IMG/VR virus record: IMGVR_UViG_3300007513_000253
Location: 1 to 20,094 of that record
Length of the DNA stretch: 20,094 nt
Reading direction: 5' to 3' (one strand)
DNA from: a virus
The notes under the pieces were generated by a model. The model was not told the origin of the DNA and did no database searches. It saw only the letters and a program-made list of their open reading frames with translations. Positions 8,699 to 14,049 of this stretch are shown in pieces. The stretch's first letter is position 1, and each line of letters begins with the position of its first letter. Both the position numbers and the translations under genes were made by a program.

Positions 8699-9782
8699 TA
8701 AGAAAAATGTAGACTTCAAAAAGAATAAGATATTCTTTGGTGAACCATTAAATACACAAAGATTCGATGAGTTCAAATATCCCATATTTGATAAACTCAC
8801 ACAAAAACAATTAGGATTCTTCTGGCGGCCAGAAGAAGTATCATTACAGAAAGATAGAAATGACTATCAAACTTTAAATGATGCACAGAAACACATATTC
8901 ACCTCAAATTTGAGGTATCAAACTTTGCTTGACTCAGTTCAAGGTAGAGCGCCATCCATAGCATTCTTACCGTTTGTCACTTTGCCTGAACTTGAGTCTT
9001 GCATCATTACATGGGATTTCATGGAGAGTATTCACTCTAGAAGTTATACACATATTATAAAGAATGTATACTCAGACCCTAGTGATGTTTTCGACACCAT
9101 CTTAAATGAAGATGCAATTATCAAGAGAGCAAAGACGGTGACTGAACAATATGACCACTTTATTACATTGGGTCGTAGAAAACTATTGGGACTGAAAGTA
9201 GATGATTATGAGTTATATAAGGCATTATATCTCGCATTGATTAGTGTCAACATACTGGAGGGTCTACGATTTTTTGTGTCATTTGCCTGTAGTTTCGCAT
9301 TTGGAGAATTGAAATTGATGGAAGGCAGTGCAAAGATTATAGGATTTATCGCCAGAGATGAGGCACAACATCTTGCAATCACACAACACATATTGAAGTG
9401 TTATAAGAATCAAGAGAAAGACAAGATGATGTTAAAAGTCATGAAAGATTGTGAAGATGAAGTATATGAGATGTATCAAGAGGCAGTCAATACAGAGAAA
9501 GACTGGTCAGAATTTCTATTCAAAGATGGCAGTATGATTGGGTTATCAGTGCCATTATTAAACAAATATGTAGAATATATCGCAAACAAGAGACTGCGTA
9601 TGATTGGGTTGGGCCCGATATATGATATCTCTTCTGCAAATAACCCATTACCTTGGACTAGACACTGGTTGAATAGTAGGGGTTTACAGAACGCACCACA
9701 AGAGACAGAGATTGAGTCTTATGTCATTGGTGGTATTAAACAAGATGTCAGTGATGATACATTTGAGGACTTTAAATTATGA
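8685..9782 (+). CDS. nrdB: Ribonucleoside-diphosphate reductase class Ia, beta subunit
   Basis: 365 aa. It holds the di-iron centre and tyrosyl radical that activates NrdA. All ligands are present, shifted slightly from E. coli numbering: D83 (LLDSVQGR), E114 and H117 (MESIHSRSY), E192 (LEGLRFF), E226 and H229 (RDEAQHL). The radical tyrosine is Y121 (E. coli Y122). The acidic, hydrophobic C-terminus (DDTFEDFKL) matches the tail that docks into NrdA. The start at ATG 8685 agrees with family length and lies inside the preceding oxygenase. It is uninterrupted, unlike T4 nrdB, which has an intron. Confidence 0.97.
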   Translation: MTVFNKKNVDFKKNKIFFGEPLNTQRFDEFKYPIFDKLTQKQLGFFWRPEEVSLQKDRNDYQTLNDAQKHIFTSNLRYQTLLDSVQGRAPSIAFLPFVTLPELESCIITWDFMESIHSRSYTHIIKNVYSDPSDVFDTILNEDAIIKRAKTVTEQYDHFITLGRRKLLGLKVDDYELYKALYLALISVNILEGLRFFVSFACSFAFGELKLMEGSAKIIGFIARDEAQHLAITQHILKCYKNQEKDKMMLKVMKDCEDEVYEMYQEAVNTEKDWSEFLFKDGSMIGLSVPLLNKYVEYIANKRLRMIGLGPIYDISSANNPLPWTRHWLNSRGLQNAPQETEIESYVIGGIKQDVSDDTFEDFKL

Positions 9783-10048
9783 TGAAGAAATGGTACCAAA
9801 TCCTTTGGGGTAGTAGAGAAGAAGACGAACTAGTTCGAAGAGTTCAAGAGGTAGAAGAGAAACTACATGGCATGGGTGATATAACAGATGAACCAACATA
9901 TCAACCTGACGCCGATCCGGATGAATTAACAATTGAGAACGCATACAAAACTAGATGGATATGGTATCACACCATATTAGGTATTCTTATGTTAATGGCA
10001 AATTTTATCATGTTGGCAATATTTACATTGCTGGCAATTAAACTATAA
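9779..10048 (+). CDS. Small membrane protein downstream of nrdB
   Basis: 89 aa (88 if the second ATG at 9782 is used). Residues ~15-55 are strongly charged and acidic (VRRVQEVEEKL helix, then QPDADPDE). A hydrophobic helix fills residues ~63-88, so it is likely a tail-anchored inner-membrane protein with a cytoplasmic N-terminal part. The start overlaps the nrdB stop (ATGATGA). Function unknown. The operon position hints at a membrane link for the replication or nucleotide apparatus, but nothing in the sequence proves it. Confidence 0.65.
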   Translation: MMKKWYQILWGSREEDELVRRVQEVEEKLHGMGDITDEPTYQPDADPDELTIENAYKTRWIWYHTILGILMLMANFIMLAIFTLLAIKL

Positions 10049-10062
10049 CTATATAATATATT

Positions 10063-10218
10063 ATGAAAAGAGCGAGTACACTATTCAGACATGAAACCTC
10101 TAAAAAGAGTTCTTCCATCGGTCAAGGTGGCAGAGGCAGAAGAGTCAAGATTTCCATGTCTACGATGAATAAAAACAAAAAGAAATCACACAAAGCATAC
10201 AGAGGTCAAGGACGATGA
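10063..10218 (+). CDS. Small, highly basic protein (51 aa)
   Basis: An ATG at 10063 opens a 51-codon frame ending TGA at 10216-10218. The product is very rich in Lys, Arg, Ser and Gly (SIGQGGRGRRVKIS; MNKNKKKSHKAYRGQGR at the end), with almost no acidic residues, so it probably binds nucleic acid or is packaged with it. From memory, marine T4-like phages carry small basic proteins ending in similar KxYRGQGR tails near their nrd genes; this was not searched. The stop overlaps the next start by ATGA, and the preceding gap is only 14 nt, which supports a real gene. No clear Shine-Dalgarno. Confidence 0.65.
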   Translation: MKRASTLFRHETSKKSSSIGQGGRGRRVKISMSTMNKNKKKSHKAYRGQGR

Positions 10219-10361
10219 ACATGCATGATGTTTTCATGGGAATCCTGATAGCCTGGTTTCTATTTGGTTCCTTCTTAACATGGGCTTTCTTTAGAATCGA
10301 CATGAGAGTCGATAAGAAAGTTGTCAAAGAGGCAAGAAATGGATATGGAGAGATAGAGTGA
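10215..10361 (+). CDS. Single-pass membrane mini-protein (48 aa)
   Basis: ATG at 10215 (ATGA overlap with the basic protein) to TGA at 10359-10361. A hydrophobic helix spans residues ~6-26 (VFMGILIAWFLFGSF), followed by a charged tail (RIDMRVDKKVVKEARNGYGEIE). Its stop overlaps the GTG start of glutaredoxin (GTGA). Overlaps at both ends make it very likely translated despite its length. Function unknown. Confidence 0.6.
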   Translation: MNMHDVFMGILIAWFLFGSFLTWAFFRIDMRVDKKVVKEARNGYGEIE

Positions 10362-10597
10362 TTGAGATATACGGAAAACCACAATGTCCCTATTGTGACA
10401 GAGCGAAGACATTATGTGAACAGAATGATTATGAATACACCTATAATCAGTTAGATGTTGAATTCACAAGAGAAGAACTGTTTGAGATGTTTCCACAGGC
10501 AAGAACATTTCCACAAATTACAGTAGATGGCGTACACATTGGAGGTTACGACAAATTACTACACTGGCATAGAATACGATGTGGGGTGACAGAATGA
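10358..10597 (+). CDS. Glutaredoxin
   Basis: 79 aa with a GTG start fixed by the GTGA overlap with the gene before. Classical thioredoxin fold: beta strand IEIYGKP, active site C10-P-Y-C13, the cis-proline motif in TFPQITVDG and the C-terminal GGYDKLLHW. It reduces disulfides with electrons from glutathione. In this operon the obvious partner is the C-terminal Cys pair of NrdA, as with T4 NrdC. Dithiol form, complete. The next gene starts in an ATGA overlap. Confidence 0.95.
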   Translation: MIEIYGKPQCPYCDRAKTLCEQNDYEYTYNQLDVEFTREELFEMFPQARTFPQITVDGVHIGGYDKLLHWHRIRCGVTE

Positions 10598-10848
10598 AGA
10601 TACATCTATTTTTACCACCAGTACACAAACATGATGCCTTGTGCGACAGATACAAACATATACTCAATACCGTTGACCATGTAGTACATGAAAAGAGAGT
10701 ATATATACAATATCAAGATGATTTCGAAGTCTTGAGAGAACTGCCATATGCAACGATTGATGGTAAACCAAAATCATTCGATAACTTCTGGAAAGAGGTT
10801 ATTGGCGAAAGAGAATTAGACACAGGAGAAGAGAACGATGGCGATTAA
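10594..10848 (+). CDS. Unknown protein, possibly a degenerate thioredoxin-fold protein
   Basis: 84 aa from ATG 10594, chosen over an upstream in-frame ATG at 10579 because it makes the ATGA overlap used repeatedly here. The order is beta strand (MKIHLFLPP), helix, VYIQYQDDFEVLREL and PYATIDGKPKSFDNFW. The last part recalls the cis-Pro region of the glutaredoxin just upstream (TFPQITVDG...GYDKLL), but the CPYC active site is absent. It may be a redox-dead adaptor derived from a glutaredoxin, or unrelated. The tail is acidic. Confidence 0.55.
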   Translation: MKIHLFLPPVHKHDALCDRYKHILNTVDHVVHEKRVYIQYQDDFEVLRELPYATIDGKPKSFDNFWKEVIGERELDTGEENDGD

Positions 10849-11023
10849 GAATCATATATTTTGTGAAGATTGCGACCAAGACATGACATTAACAATCTCA
10901 GATGACCAGATAATAGACATAGAATATTCTGCCGACCATTTTAGACCCAAATACTGCCCATTTTGTAGTAGTGAACAATTAGAGACATATAATGAAGAAC
11001 TAGAAGATGGAGATTTATTGTAA
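10838..11023 (+). CDS. Small zinc-ribbon protein
   Basis: 61 aa. It has two CxxC knuckles, C9-E-D-C12 and C40-P-F-C43, about 27 residues apart with predicted beta strands between, which is the layout of a zinc ribbon. The tail is acidic (NEELEDGDLL). GGAG at 10824-10827 precedes the ATG by ten bases, and the gene overlaps its upstream neighbour by 11 nt and its downstream one by 17 nt. Such ribbons usually mediate nucleic-acid or protein binding. The specific role is unknown. Confidence 0.75.
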   Translation: MAIKNHIFCEDCDQDMTLTISDDQIIDIEYSADHFRPKYCPFCSSEQLETYNEELEDGDLL

Positions 11024-11330
11024 AAACACATTACTCTTAGAAAGGGCAGTCGAATACTCAAAGACATTGGGCATAGACGATAGAAATGCTCGAATAGTAG
11101 TCAAACGATTACCACCATCCTTTACACAACAAGGATTCATAGAACACCCTAGTCACCTAGATAACGACATATACATTTCAGTATATGTGAAACTTGACAA
11201 CGACAGATATGTCACATTGGCACATGAAATGGTACACGCCAGACAGGTTTTAAACGGCCAGCCAATAGACGAAAAAGAGGCATATTTATTGGAGAATACA
11301 CTTGACAATGACCCCACAAAAATGGGATAA
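11007..11330 (+). CDS. Mini zinc-metallopeptidase-like protein (HEXXH)
   Basis: 107 aa. It contains H73-E-M-V-H77 within VTLAHEMVHARQVLNGQP, the zincin signature, with acidic candidates E89 and E91 (DEKEAYLLEN) for the third ligand or glutamate motif. The helix-HEXXH-helix-Glu order suits a gluzincin-type minimal core similar in size to SprT/ImmA-like domains. A protease function is inference; some HEXXH phage proteins may not cleave peptides. Upstream residues include beta segments (ARIVVKRLPP, DIYISVYVKL). Its last codons precede the nucleotidase start. Confidence 0.65.
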   Translation: MEIYCKNTLLLERAVEYSKTLGIDDRNARIVVKRLPPSFTQQGFIEHPSHLDNDIYISVYVKLDNDRYVTLAHEMVHARQVLNGQPIDEKEAYLLENTLDNDPTKMG

Positions 11331-11337
11331 TGGACAT

Positions 11338-11847
11338 ATGATGAAAGGTGGAGTAAAGCGAATCTTTATTGACATGGACGGCGTCCTTGCCGATTTCCTA
11401 AGAGGCGTAGAAATGCCTGAGTATTTGGGTGAACCTCTTACAAATGATGGTGCAGGTCGTACCACATACGATAACAGAAAAGAAGAATTAACAGGCAAAA
11501 GATTATTTGCAAATTTACCACCAATGGTAGATATGTATGACTTACTGGCATATGTTAGACATTGCGAAACACCGTGGGAGATATTAACTGCCGCCGGCAA
11601 TGTCAACAGAGAGTTGGTAGTATATGACAAAAACGAATGGATTAAGAGATATGTGGACCCTAATGTAGTGGTGAATTGCACATTCACTGGTACGCAAAAG
11701 GCGGGATACGCCTACGAGGGTTCTGTTTTAATAGACGATAGGCCAAAAAACATCGAGGCCTGGGAAGATGCAGGTGGAATTGGTATTGTTCACACTTCTG
11801 CATCAGAAACTATTAAAGCTTTGAAGTCACTTAGAAATTCTGTATAA
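11338..11847 (+). CDS. 5'(3')-deoxyribonucleotidase, HAD superfamily
   Basis: 169 aa from ATG 11338. It dephosphorylates (deoxy)nucleoside monophosphates and so helps balance or salvage pools alongside RNR. HAD motifs: D12-x-D14 (nucleophile and acid/base) in FIDMDGVLADF, T84 in ILTAAG, a Lys near 121 and D133-D134 in VLIDDRPKN. FANLPPM and WEIL are typical of the NT5C family. The start is uncertain: TTG 11302 and ATG 11308 are in frame, and GGAG at 11291-11294 would suit TTG 11302. I chose 11338 because family members begin just before the first motif. The stop codon lies inside the late-promoter motif that follows. Confidence 0.88.
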   Translation: MMKGGVKRIFIDMDGVLADFLRGVEMPEYLGEPLTNDGAGRTTYDNRKEELTGKRLFANLPPMVDMYDLLAYVRHCETPWEILTAAGNVNRELVVYDKNEWIKRYVDPNVVVNCTFTGTQKAGYAYEGSVLIDDRPKNIEAWEDAGGIGIVHTSASETIKALKSLRNSV

Positions 11848-11850
11848 ATA
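11843..11850 (+). promoter_or_regulatory. T4-type late promoter, exact TATAAATA
   Basis: The octamer TATAAATA is identical to the T4 late-promoter core recognised by the phage sigma factor (gp55) with the sliding clamp. By T4 spacing, transcription would begin near 11856, two bases before the ATG at 11858. It sits across the stop codon of the deoxyribonucleotidase gene and at the boundary between the nucleotide operon and the lysis-type genes, where a late start is expected. Confidence 0.65.
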
Positions 11851-11857
11851 CTAATAT

Positions 11858-12154
11858 ATGAGAACAAGAATTAAACCTTGGGTTAAAAGTATCTATAAAT
11901 TCATTAAGAAATGGGTCTTGTGGTTATACAAGACTATAAGATATTGGATATTTAAACGATATAGAGTGACAGTCTCTTTCAATAATGAATATGGTGATGG
12001 TGACGATAGAACTTATATCGCAAAGAAGATTTTGATACAAAAAGAGAAACATCTCAAGTTTAGAGATGATGATGGTAACCTAGTTGAATATCGTTCAGCT
12101 GGTGGATTAAATTTTATTATAGAGGACTACGAATATGAATCCGAGGATTCCTGA
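11858..12154 (+). CDS. Basic/amphipathic N-terminus protein, unknown
   Basis: 98 aa. Residues ~1-37 are rich in Lys/Arg and Trp/Tyr/Ile (WVLWLYKTIRYWIFKRY), a membrane-surface-binding or amphipathic helix. The rest is a small soluble domain with YGDGDDRTYIAKKI, KEKHLKFRDDDGN and VEYRSAGGLNFIIED. I recall similar proteins in marine T4-like phages but cannot name a function. No Shine-Dalgarno is visible, and the predicted late transcript starts at about the ATG, so translation may be nearly leaderless. Confidence 0.72.
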   Translation: MRTRIKPWVKSIYKFIKKWVLWLYKTIRYWIFKRYRVTVSFNNEYGDGDDRTYIAKKILIQKEKHLKFRDDDGNLVEYRSAGGLNFIIEDYEYESEDS

Positions 12155-12215
12155 ACCTGAGGATATACTGATTCCGTTATTTGTTTTAATTGGTTTACTT
12201 GTAATCGTATTATAG
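12135..12215 (+). CDS. 26-aa transmembrane mini-peptide
   Basis: ATG 12135 to TAG 12213-12215, overlapping the previous gene by 20 nt. The peptide has a short polar head (MNPRIPEPED) and a single hydrophobic helix (ILIPLFVLIGLLVIVL). Its stop lies within the AGGAG of the i-spanin, so it is compact with the lysis genes. Small phage membrane peptides near lysis genes can be holin-like or pinholin-like, but the length is below usual holins. Coding status needs expression evidence. Confidence 0.4.
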   Translation: MNPRIPEPEDILIPLFVLIGLLVIVL

Positions 12216-12224
12216 GAGAATATT

Positions 12225-12608
12225 ATGCAACAAGCATTAATTGGTATAGTAGCAGTATTAGGTTTTATGTGTTGGTATCTGTTCAGTCAGAACGAAACAT
12301 TAACCGCAAATAATATCAAACTAGAAAGTGCCATACAAGAGCAACAAGAGGCGATGACCGCCATGAAAGAGTCATACGAAAAACAAGGACAGGCATTACA
12401 GAACATGTCTCGAAAGAACGCAGAAATCGAGGCAGAGAAGGCAGAATACCTTGCAATATTTTCAAGACACAATTTAGATTTACTTGCACTCAAGAAACCT
12501 GGTCTTATCGAGATTAGATTCAGAGCTGCCAGTGATGCAGTGATGGAGGGACTAGAAGATGATACAGAAGAACTTTATAAGCTTACTGTGCCTAGTGACA
12601 CTGATTAG
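12225..12608 (+). CDS. i-spanin-like (Rz-type) inner-membrane protein
   Basis: 127 aa. An uncleaved N-terminal transmembrane helix (residues ~3-21) is followed by a Gln/Glu/Ala-rich helical region (~24-80), consistent with a periplasmic coiled coil. AGGAG at 12213-12217 gives a good ribosome site. Its end overlaps a lipoprotein gene in another frame by 50 nt, the classic Rz/Rz1 arrangement. Spanins fuse inner and outer membranes in the last step of lysis of Gram-negative hosts. The call rests on topology and gene pairing, not on recognised sequence similarity. Confidence 0.68.
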   Translation: MQQALIGIVAVLGFMCWYLFSQNETLTANNIKLESAIQEQQEAMTAMKESYEKQGQALQNMSRKNAEIEAEKAEYLAIFSRHNLDLLALKKPGLIEIRFRAASDAVMEGLEDDTEELYKLTVPSDTD

Positions 12609-13149
12609 TGGTTGTTCACTAATACCAGCAAGAGATGTAAAGATAGTCTCTAAACCAATAGAGATAGATATCATGCAACCCGATTTACCAAGACCTGTTA
12701 ATTTGACTGCACCGAAATGGTATGTTGTATCAGAGGCGACTATCACCAATCCATGTAGGGCGACAATATCACACGACCCGAAAAAATTCAAAGAAGATGG
12801 CACAGAAATGTTGAAGAGACCCAAGGCTTGTGCAAAAGAGGATACAGAGAATCCAGATTGGCCAGAAGGTTACACATATCTCGATAGATTTTTAGACGAG
12901 ATGAAAGAACAGAACAATGGTGAGGTGTTGTTTGTTGCAACTACTGTTGGTGACTACAAAGTCATGGCAGAAGACATGCAAGAACTCAAACGATACATCA
13001 AACAAATGGGTGAAGTAATAGTGTATTATAGAAATGTCACTATTAAGAATCCTGATGGCACCGAAGAGAAGGGTGTTGGTGTTTCCAATTCTGACGATGA
13101 TTCAAAAAGACCGAGTGTTGGTTTATTTCCAAGAAATAAAAAAGATTAA
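12559..13149 (+). CDS. o-spanin-like (Rz1-type) outer-membrane lipoprotein
   Basis: 196 aa. The lipoprotein signal peptide is clear: hydrophobic residues 6-14, lipobox L15-I-S-G-C19 and cleavage before C19. The ATG at 12559 has GGAGGG at 12545-12550, eight bases away, inside the upstream coding region. The mature protein is ~178 residues, much longer than typical Rz1. It has a polar region with C62 and C86 (possible disulfide), a helical segment around DMQELKRYIKQMG and a charged, disordered C-terminus. Pairing with the membrane coiled-coil gene supports an o-spanin. A longer lipoprotein with an extra domain is the alternative. Confidence 0.68.
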   Translation: MIQKNFISLLCLVTLISGCSLIPARDVKIVSKPIEIDIMQPDLPRPVNLTAPKWYVVSEATITNPCRATISHDPKKFKEDGTEMLKRPKACAKEDTENPDWPEGYTYLDRFLDEMKEQNNGEVLFVATTVGDYKVMAEDMQELKRYIKQMGEVIVYYRNVTIKNPDGTEEKGVGVSNSDDDSKRPSVGLFPRNKKD

Positions 13150-13227
13150 TACTCACTAGACAACCATCATTTCCTGTGATACCATGGATCCCATGATGTT
13201 CAAAAATGAACAACAGAGAGTTATAAT

Positions 13228-13359
13228 ATGAAACATATGATTAGATGGTTGAAGATATGTGCATTGTTATTGTCGATTATGTTAATACTTCATTCATTAG
13301 AAATAGTGTATGATATACTTTATCATCATCAAGCAGGCAACATACTTACTCCACATTAA
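13228..13359 (+). CDS. 43-aa membrane mini-protein
   Basis: ATG 13228 to TAA 13357-13359. Basic N-terminus (MKHMIRWLK), hydrophobic helix (ICALLLSIMLIL), then a Tyr/His-rich short tail. N-in, C-out topology is likely. No strong Shine-Dalgarno (only GAGAG at ~13216). The stretch between the o-spanin stop and this ATG (13150-13227) shows no other gene. Position after the spanin pair suggests a lysis accessory or holin-like peptide, but that is only contextual. Confidence 0.45.
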   Translation: MKHMIRWLKICALLLSIMLILHSLEIVYDILYHHQAGNILTPH

Positions 13360-13388
13360 AATTTTATGATTCCAGAAACTATTTTAGA

Positions 13389-13396
13389 CATAAATA
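13389..13396 (+). promoter_or_regulatory. Late-promoter-like box CATAAATA
   Basis: One mismatch (first base) to TATAAATA, in non-coding sequence. T4 spacing places the start near 13402, at the GG run in GGGTAGGCAC. It precedes the two-hairpin element rather than a long ORF. Confidence 0.4.
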
Positions 13397-13401
13397 CAAT
13401 G

Positions 13402-13462
13402 GGTAGGCACGATTTAAAATGAATGAGTGCCACACACTATGGCAGATTGCGTAGTGTTTTTA
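13402..13462 (+). ncRNA. Candidate ~60-nt structured RNA
   Basis: Between the predicted start and a T-run lie two hairpins in tandem. Hairpin 1 pairs GGCAC (13406-13410) with GTGCC (13427-13431). Hairpin 2 pairs ACACTA (13434-13439) with TAGTGT (13452-13457), with inner GCA/TGC pairs, and runs straight into TTTTT. No convincing ORF covers it (only 11- and 16-codon frames). It may be a discrete small RNA, or simply a terminator plus a leader hairpin. Confidence 0.35.
13434..13461 (+). terminator. Rho-independent terminator
   Basis: Six-base stem ACACTA/TAGTGT with a partly paired interior (GCA...TGC) followed at once by a run of five T. It lies downstream of the spanin block and before the lipoprotein gene, a sensible place for a transcription end. 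The stem is AT-containing and moderate in strength. Confidence 0.55.
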
Positions 13463-13502
13463 TTAGATAGATTATTAATAATTAATTAAAGGAAGAATAG
13501 TT

Positions 13503-13775
13503 ATGAAAAACTTAAGTATATTGAGTTTACTTCTCTTACTTTCCGCATGTGGAACAATGAACTCCGTATGGGAAGGTGGAAAGACAGTCGTTACCGGCAC
13601 AGTAGATGCCGTAGTTCAAGGCACATCAACAGTCGTTTCAGCAGTTGCTGAAGATGTAGTTGATACTGTCGCTTTCGTTTCTGACACAGCAGCTGGTGTT
13701 GTTGAAGAAGGTGCAGAATTTGCTGACAAACAGACTGACGCTTTACAAGATGAAGAAGAAAACCCAAAAGAATAA
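13503..13775 (+). CDS. Small lipoprotein
   Basis: 90 aa with a good ribosome site (AAAGGAAG ending 13495, seven bases before ATG). Signal peptide: Lys at position 2, Leu-rich core, lipobox L-S-A-C16. The mature part is Val/Ala/Thr-rich with repeated V-x-x-V-x-D/E patterns (GTVDAVVQGTSTVVSAVAE, VVDTVAFVSDTAAGVVEEG), likely an amphipathic helix, then an acidic tail. This resembles entericidin-like or other small outer-membrane lipoproteins. A role in superinfection exclusion or envelope change is possible but not shown. Near its stop is an A AAC CCA heptamer that could give a -1 extension. Confidence 0.75.
   Translation: MKNLSILSLLLLLSACGTMNSVWEGGKTVVTGTVDAVVQGTSTVVSAVAEDVVDTVAFVSDTAAGVVEEGAEFADKQTDALQDEEENPKE
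13760..13766 (+). promoter_or_regulatory. Candidate -1 frameshift heptamer A AAC CCA
   Basis: In the lipoprotein reading frame the codons are read ..A AAC CCA.., matching the X XXY YYZ pattern of -1 slippery sites, nine bases before the TAA stop. After slipping, the -1 frame stays open for 63 more codons. AAC/CCA is not among the most efficient bacterial slip codons, and no strong hairpin starts within ten bases, so activity is uncertain. Confidence 0.2.
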
Positions 13776-13957
13776 GCTCCTTCCGACAGTTCAGAAATCG
13801 TAATGAGAGCTCAAATGAGATTCGAACTGAACAGAATAGTTCGATTATCAGAATAGAAGTCAGAAGCAGAGAAGATTTACTATCTGCTTCTGAATTCGTT
13901 AAAAAGTTTTGTAATGATACAGTTCAATGTGAGATAGTTGTATCGTTCAAGGACTGA
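13766..13957 (+). CDS. Startless reading frame downstream of the lipoprotein
   Basis: The frame ending TGA 13955-13957 is open back to 13754 and has no ATG, GTG or TTG. Its translation is protein-like, especially the distal part: SSIIRIEVRSREDLLSASEF, then VKKFCNDTVQ and CEIVVSFKD, giving beta-helix-beta. Three readings are possible: -1 frameshift extension of the lipoprotein, a separate gene broken by an indel (short frames MRAQMRFELN... at 13803 lie in another phase), or chance. Without a start codon I hold it as tentative. Confidence 0.3.
   Translation, partial: KRISSFRQFRNRNESSNEIRTEQNSSIIRIEVRSREDLLSASEFVKKFCNDTVQCEIVVSFKD
13860..13893. repeat. Perfect 11-bp inverted repeat (hairpin)
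   Basis: TCAGAAGCAGA (13860-13870) and TCTGCTTCTGA (13883-13893) are exact reverse complements separated by 12 bases. No T-run follows directly, so it is not a standard terminator. It lies within the startless reading frame and could be an RNA structure or protein-binding site. Confidence 0.6.
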
Positions 13958-13971
13958 AACTTGACAGAAAC

Positions 13972-14049
13972 ATGATAGTTGGTATTACAGTATTCATTGT
14001 TTCCGTCACACTATATATTATGAATAAGAATGAAACCAGTCAAAATTGA
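13972..14049 (+). CDS. 25-aa transmembrane mini-peptide
   Basis: ATG 13972 to TGA 14047-14049, overlapping the next gene by 20 nt. The sequence is almost wholly a hydrophobic helix (MIVGITVFIVSVTLYIM) with a polar tail (NKNETSQN). No clear Shine-Dalgarno. It resembles in layout the 26-aa peptide at 12135. Coding status is uncertain. Confidence 0.3.
   Translation: MIVGITVFIVSVTLYIMNKNETSQN

Noticed and set aside
11286-11687. 133-aa minus-strand ORF opposite the deoxyribonucleotidase
   Set aside because: Lies across two well-supported plus-strand genes, has no ribosome site and reads as low-quality Ser/Pro/Phe-rich antisense translation.
13165-13200. CATCAT...ATGATG with CCATGG palindrome after the o-spanin
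   Set aside because: Six-base arms with a long loop and no T-run; too weak to call a terminator or operator.
13811-13850. TTCGAA/GTTCGA stretches suggesting a tRNA T-arm
   Set aside because: Neither strand gives a five-pair T-stem plus a matching seven-pair acceptor stem or an anticodon arm.
13803-13856. Short ORF starting MRAQMRFELN
   Set aside because: Only 17 codons with no ribosome site; the overlapping startless frame is longer and more protein-like.
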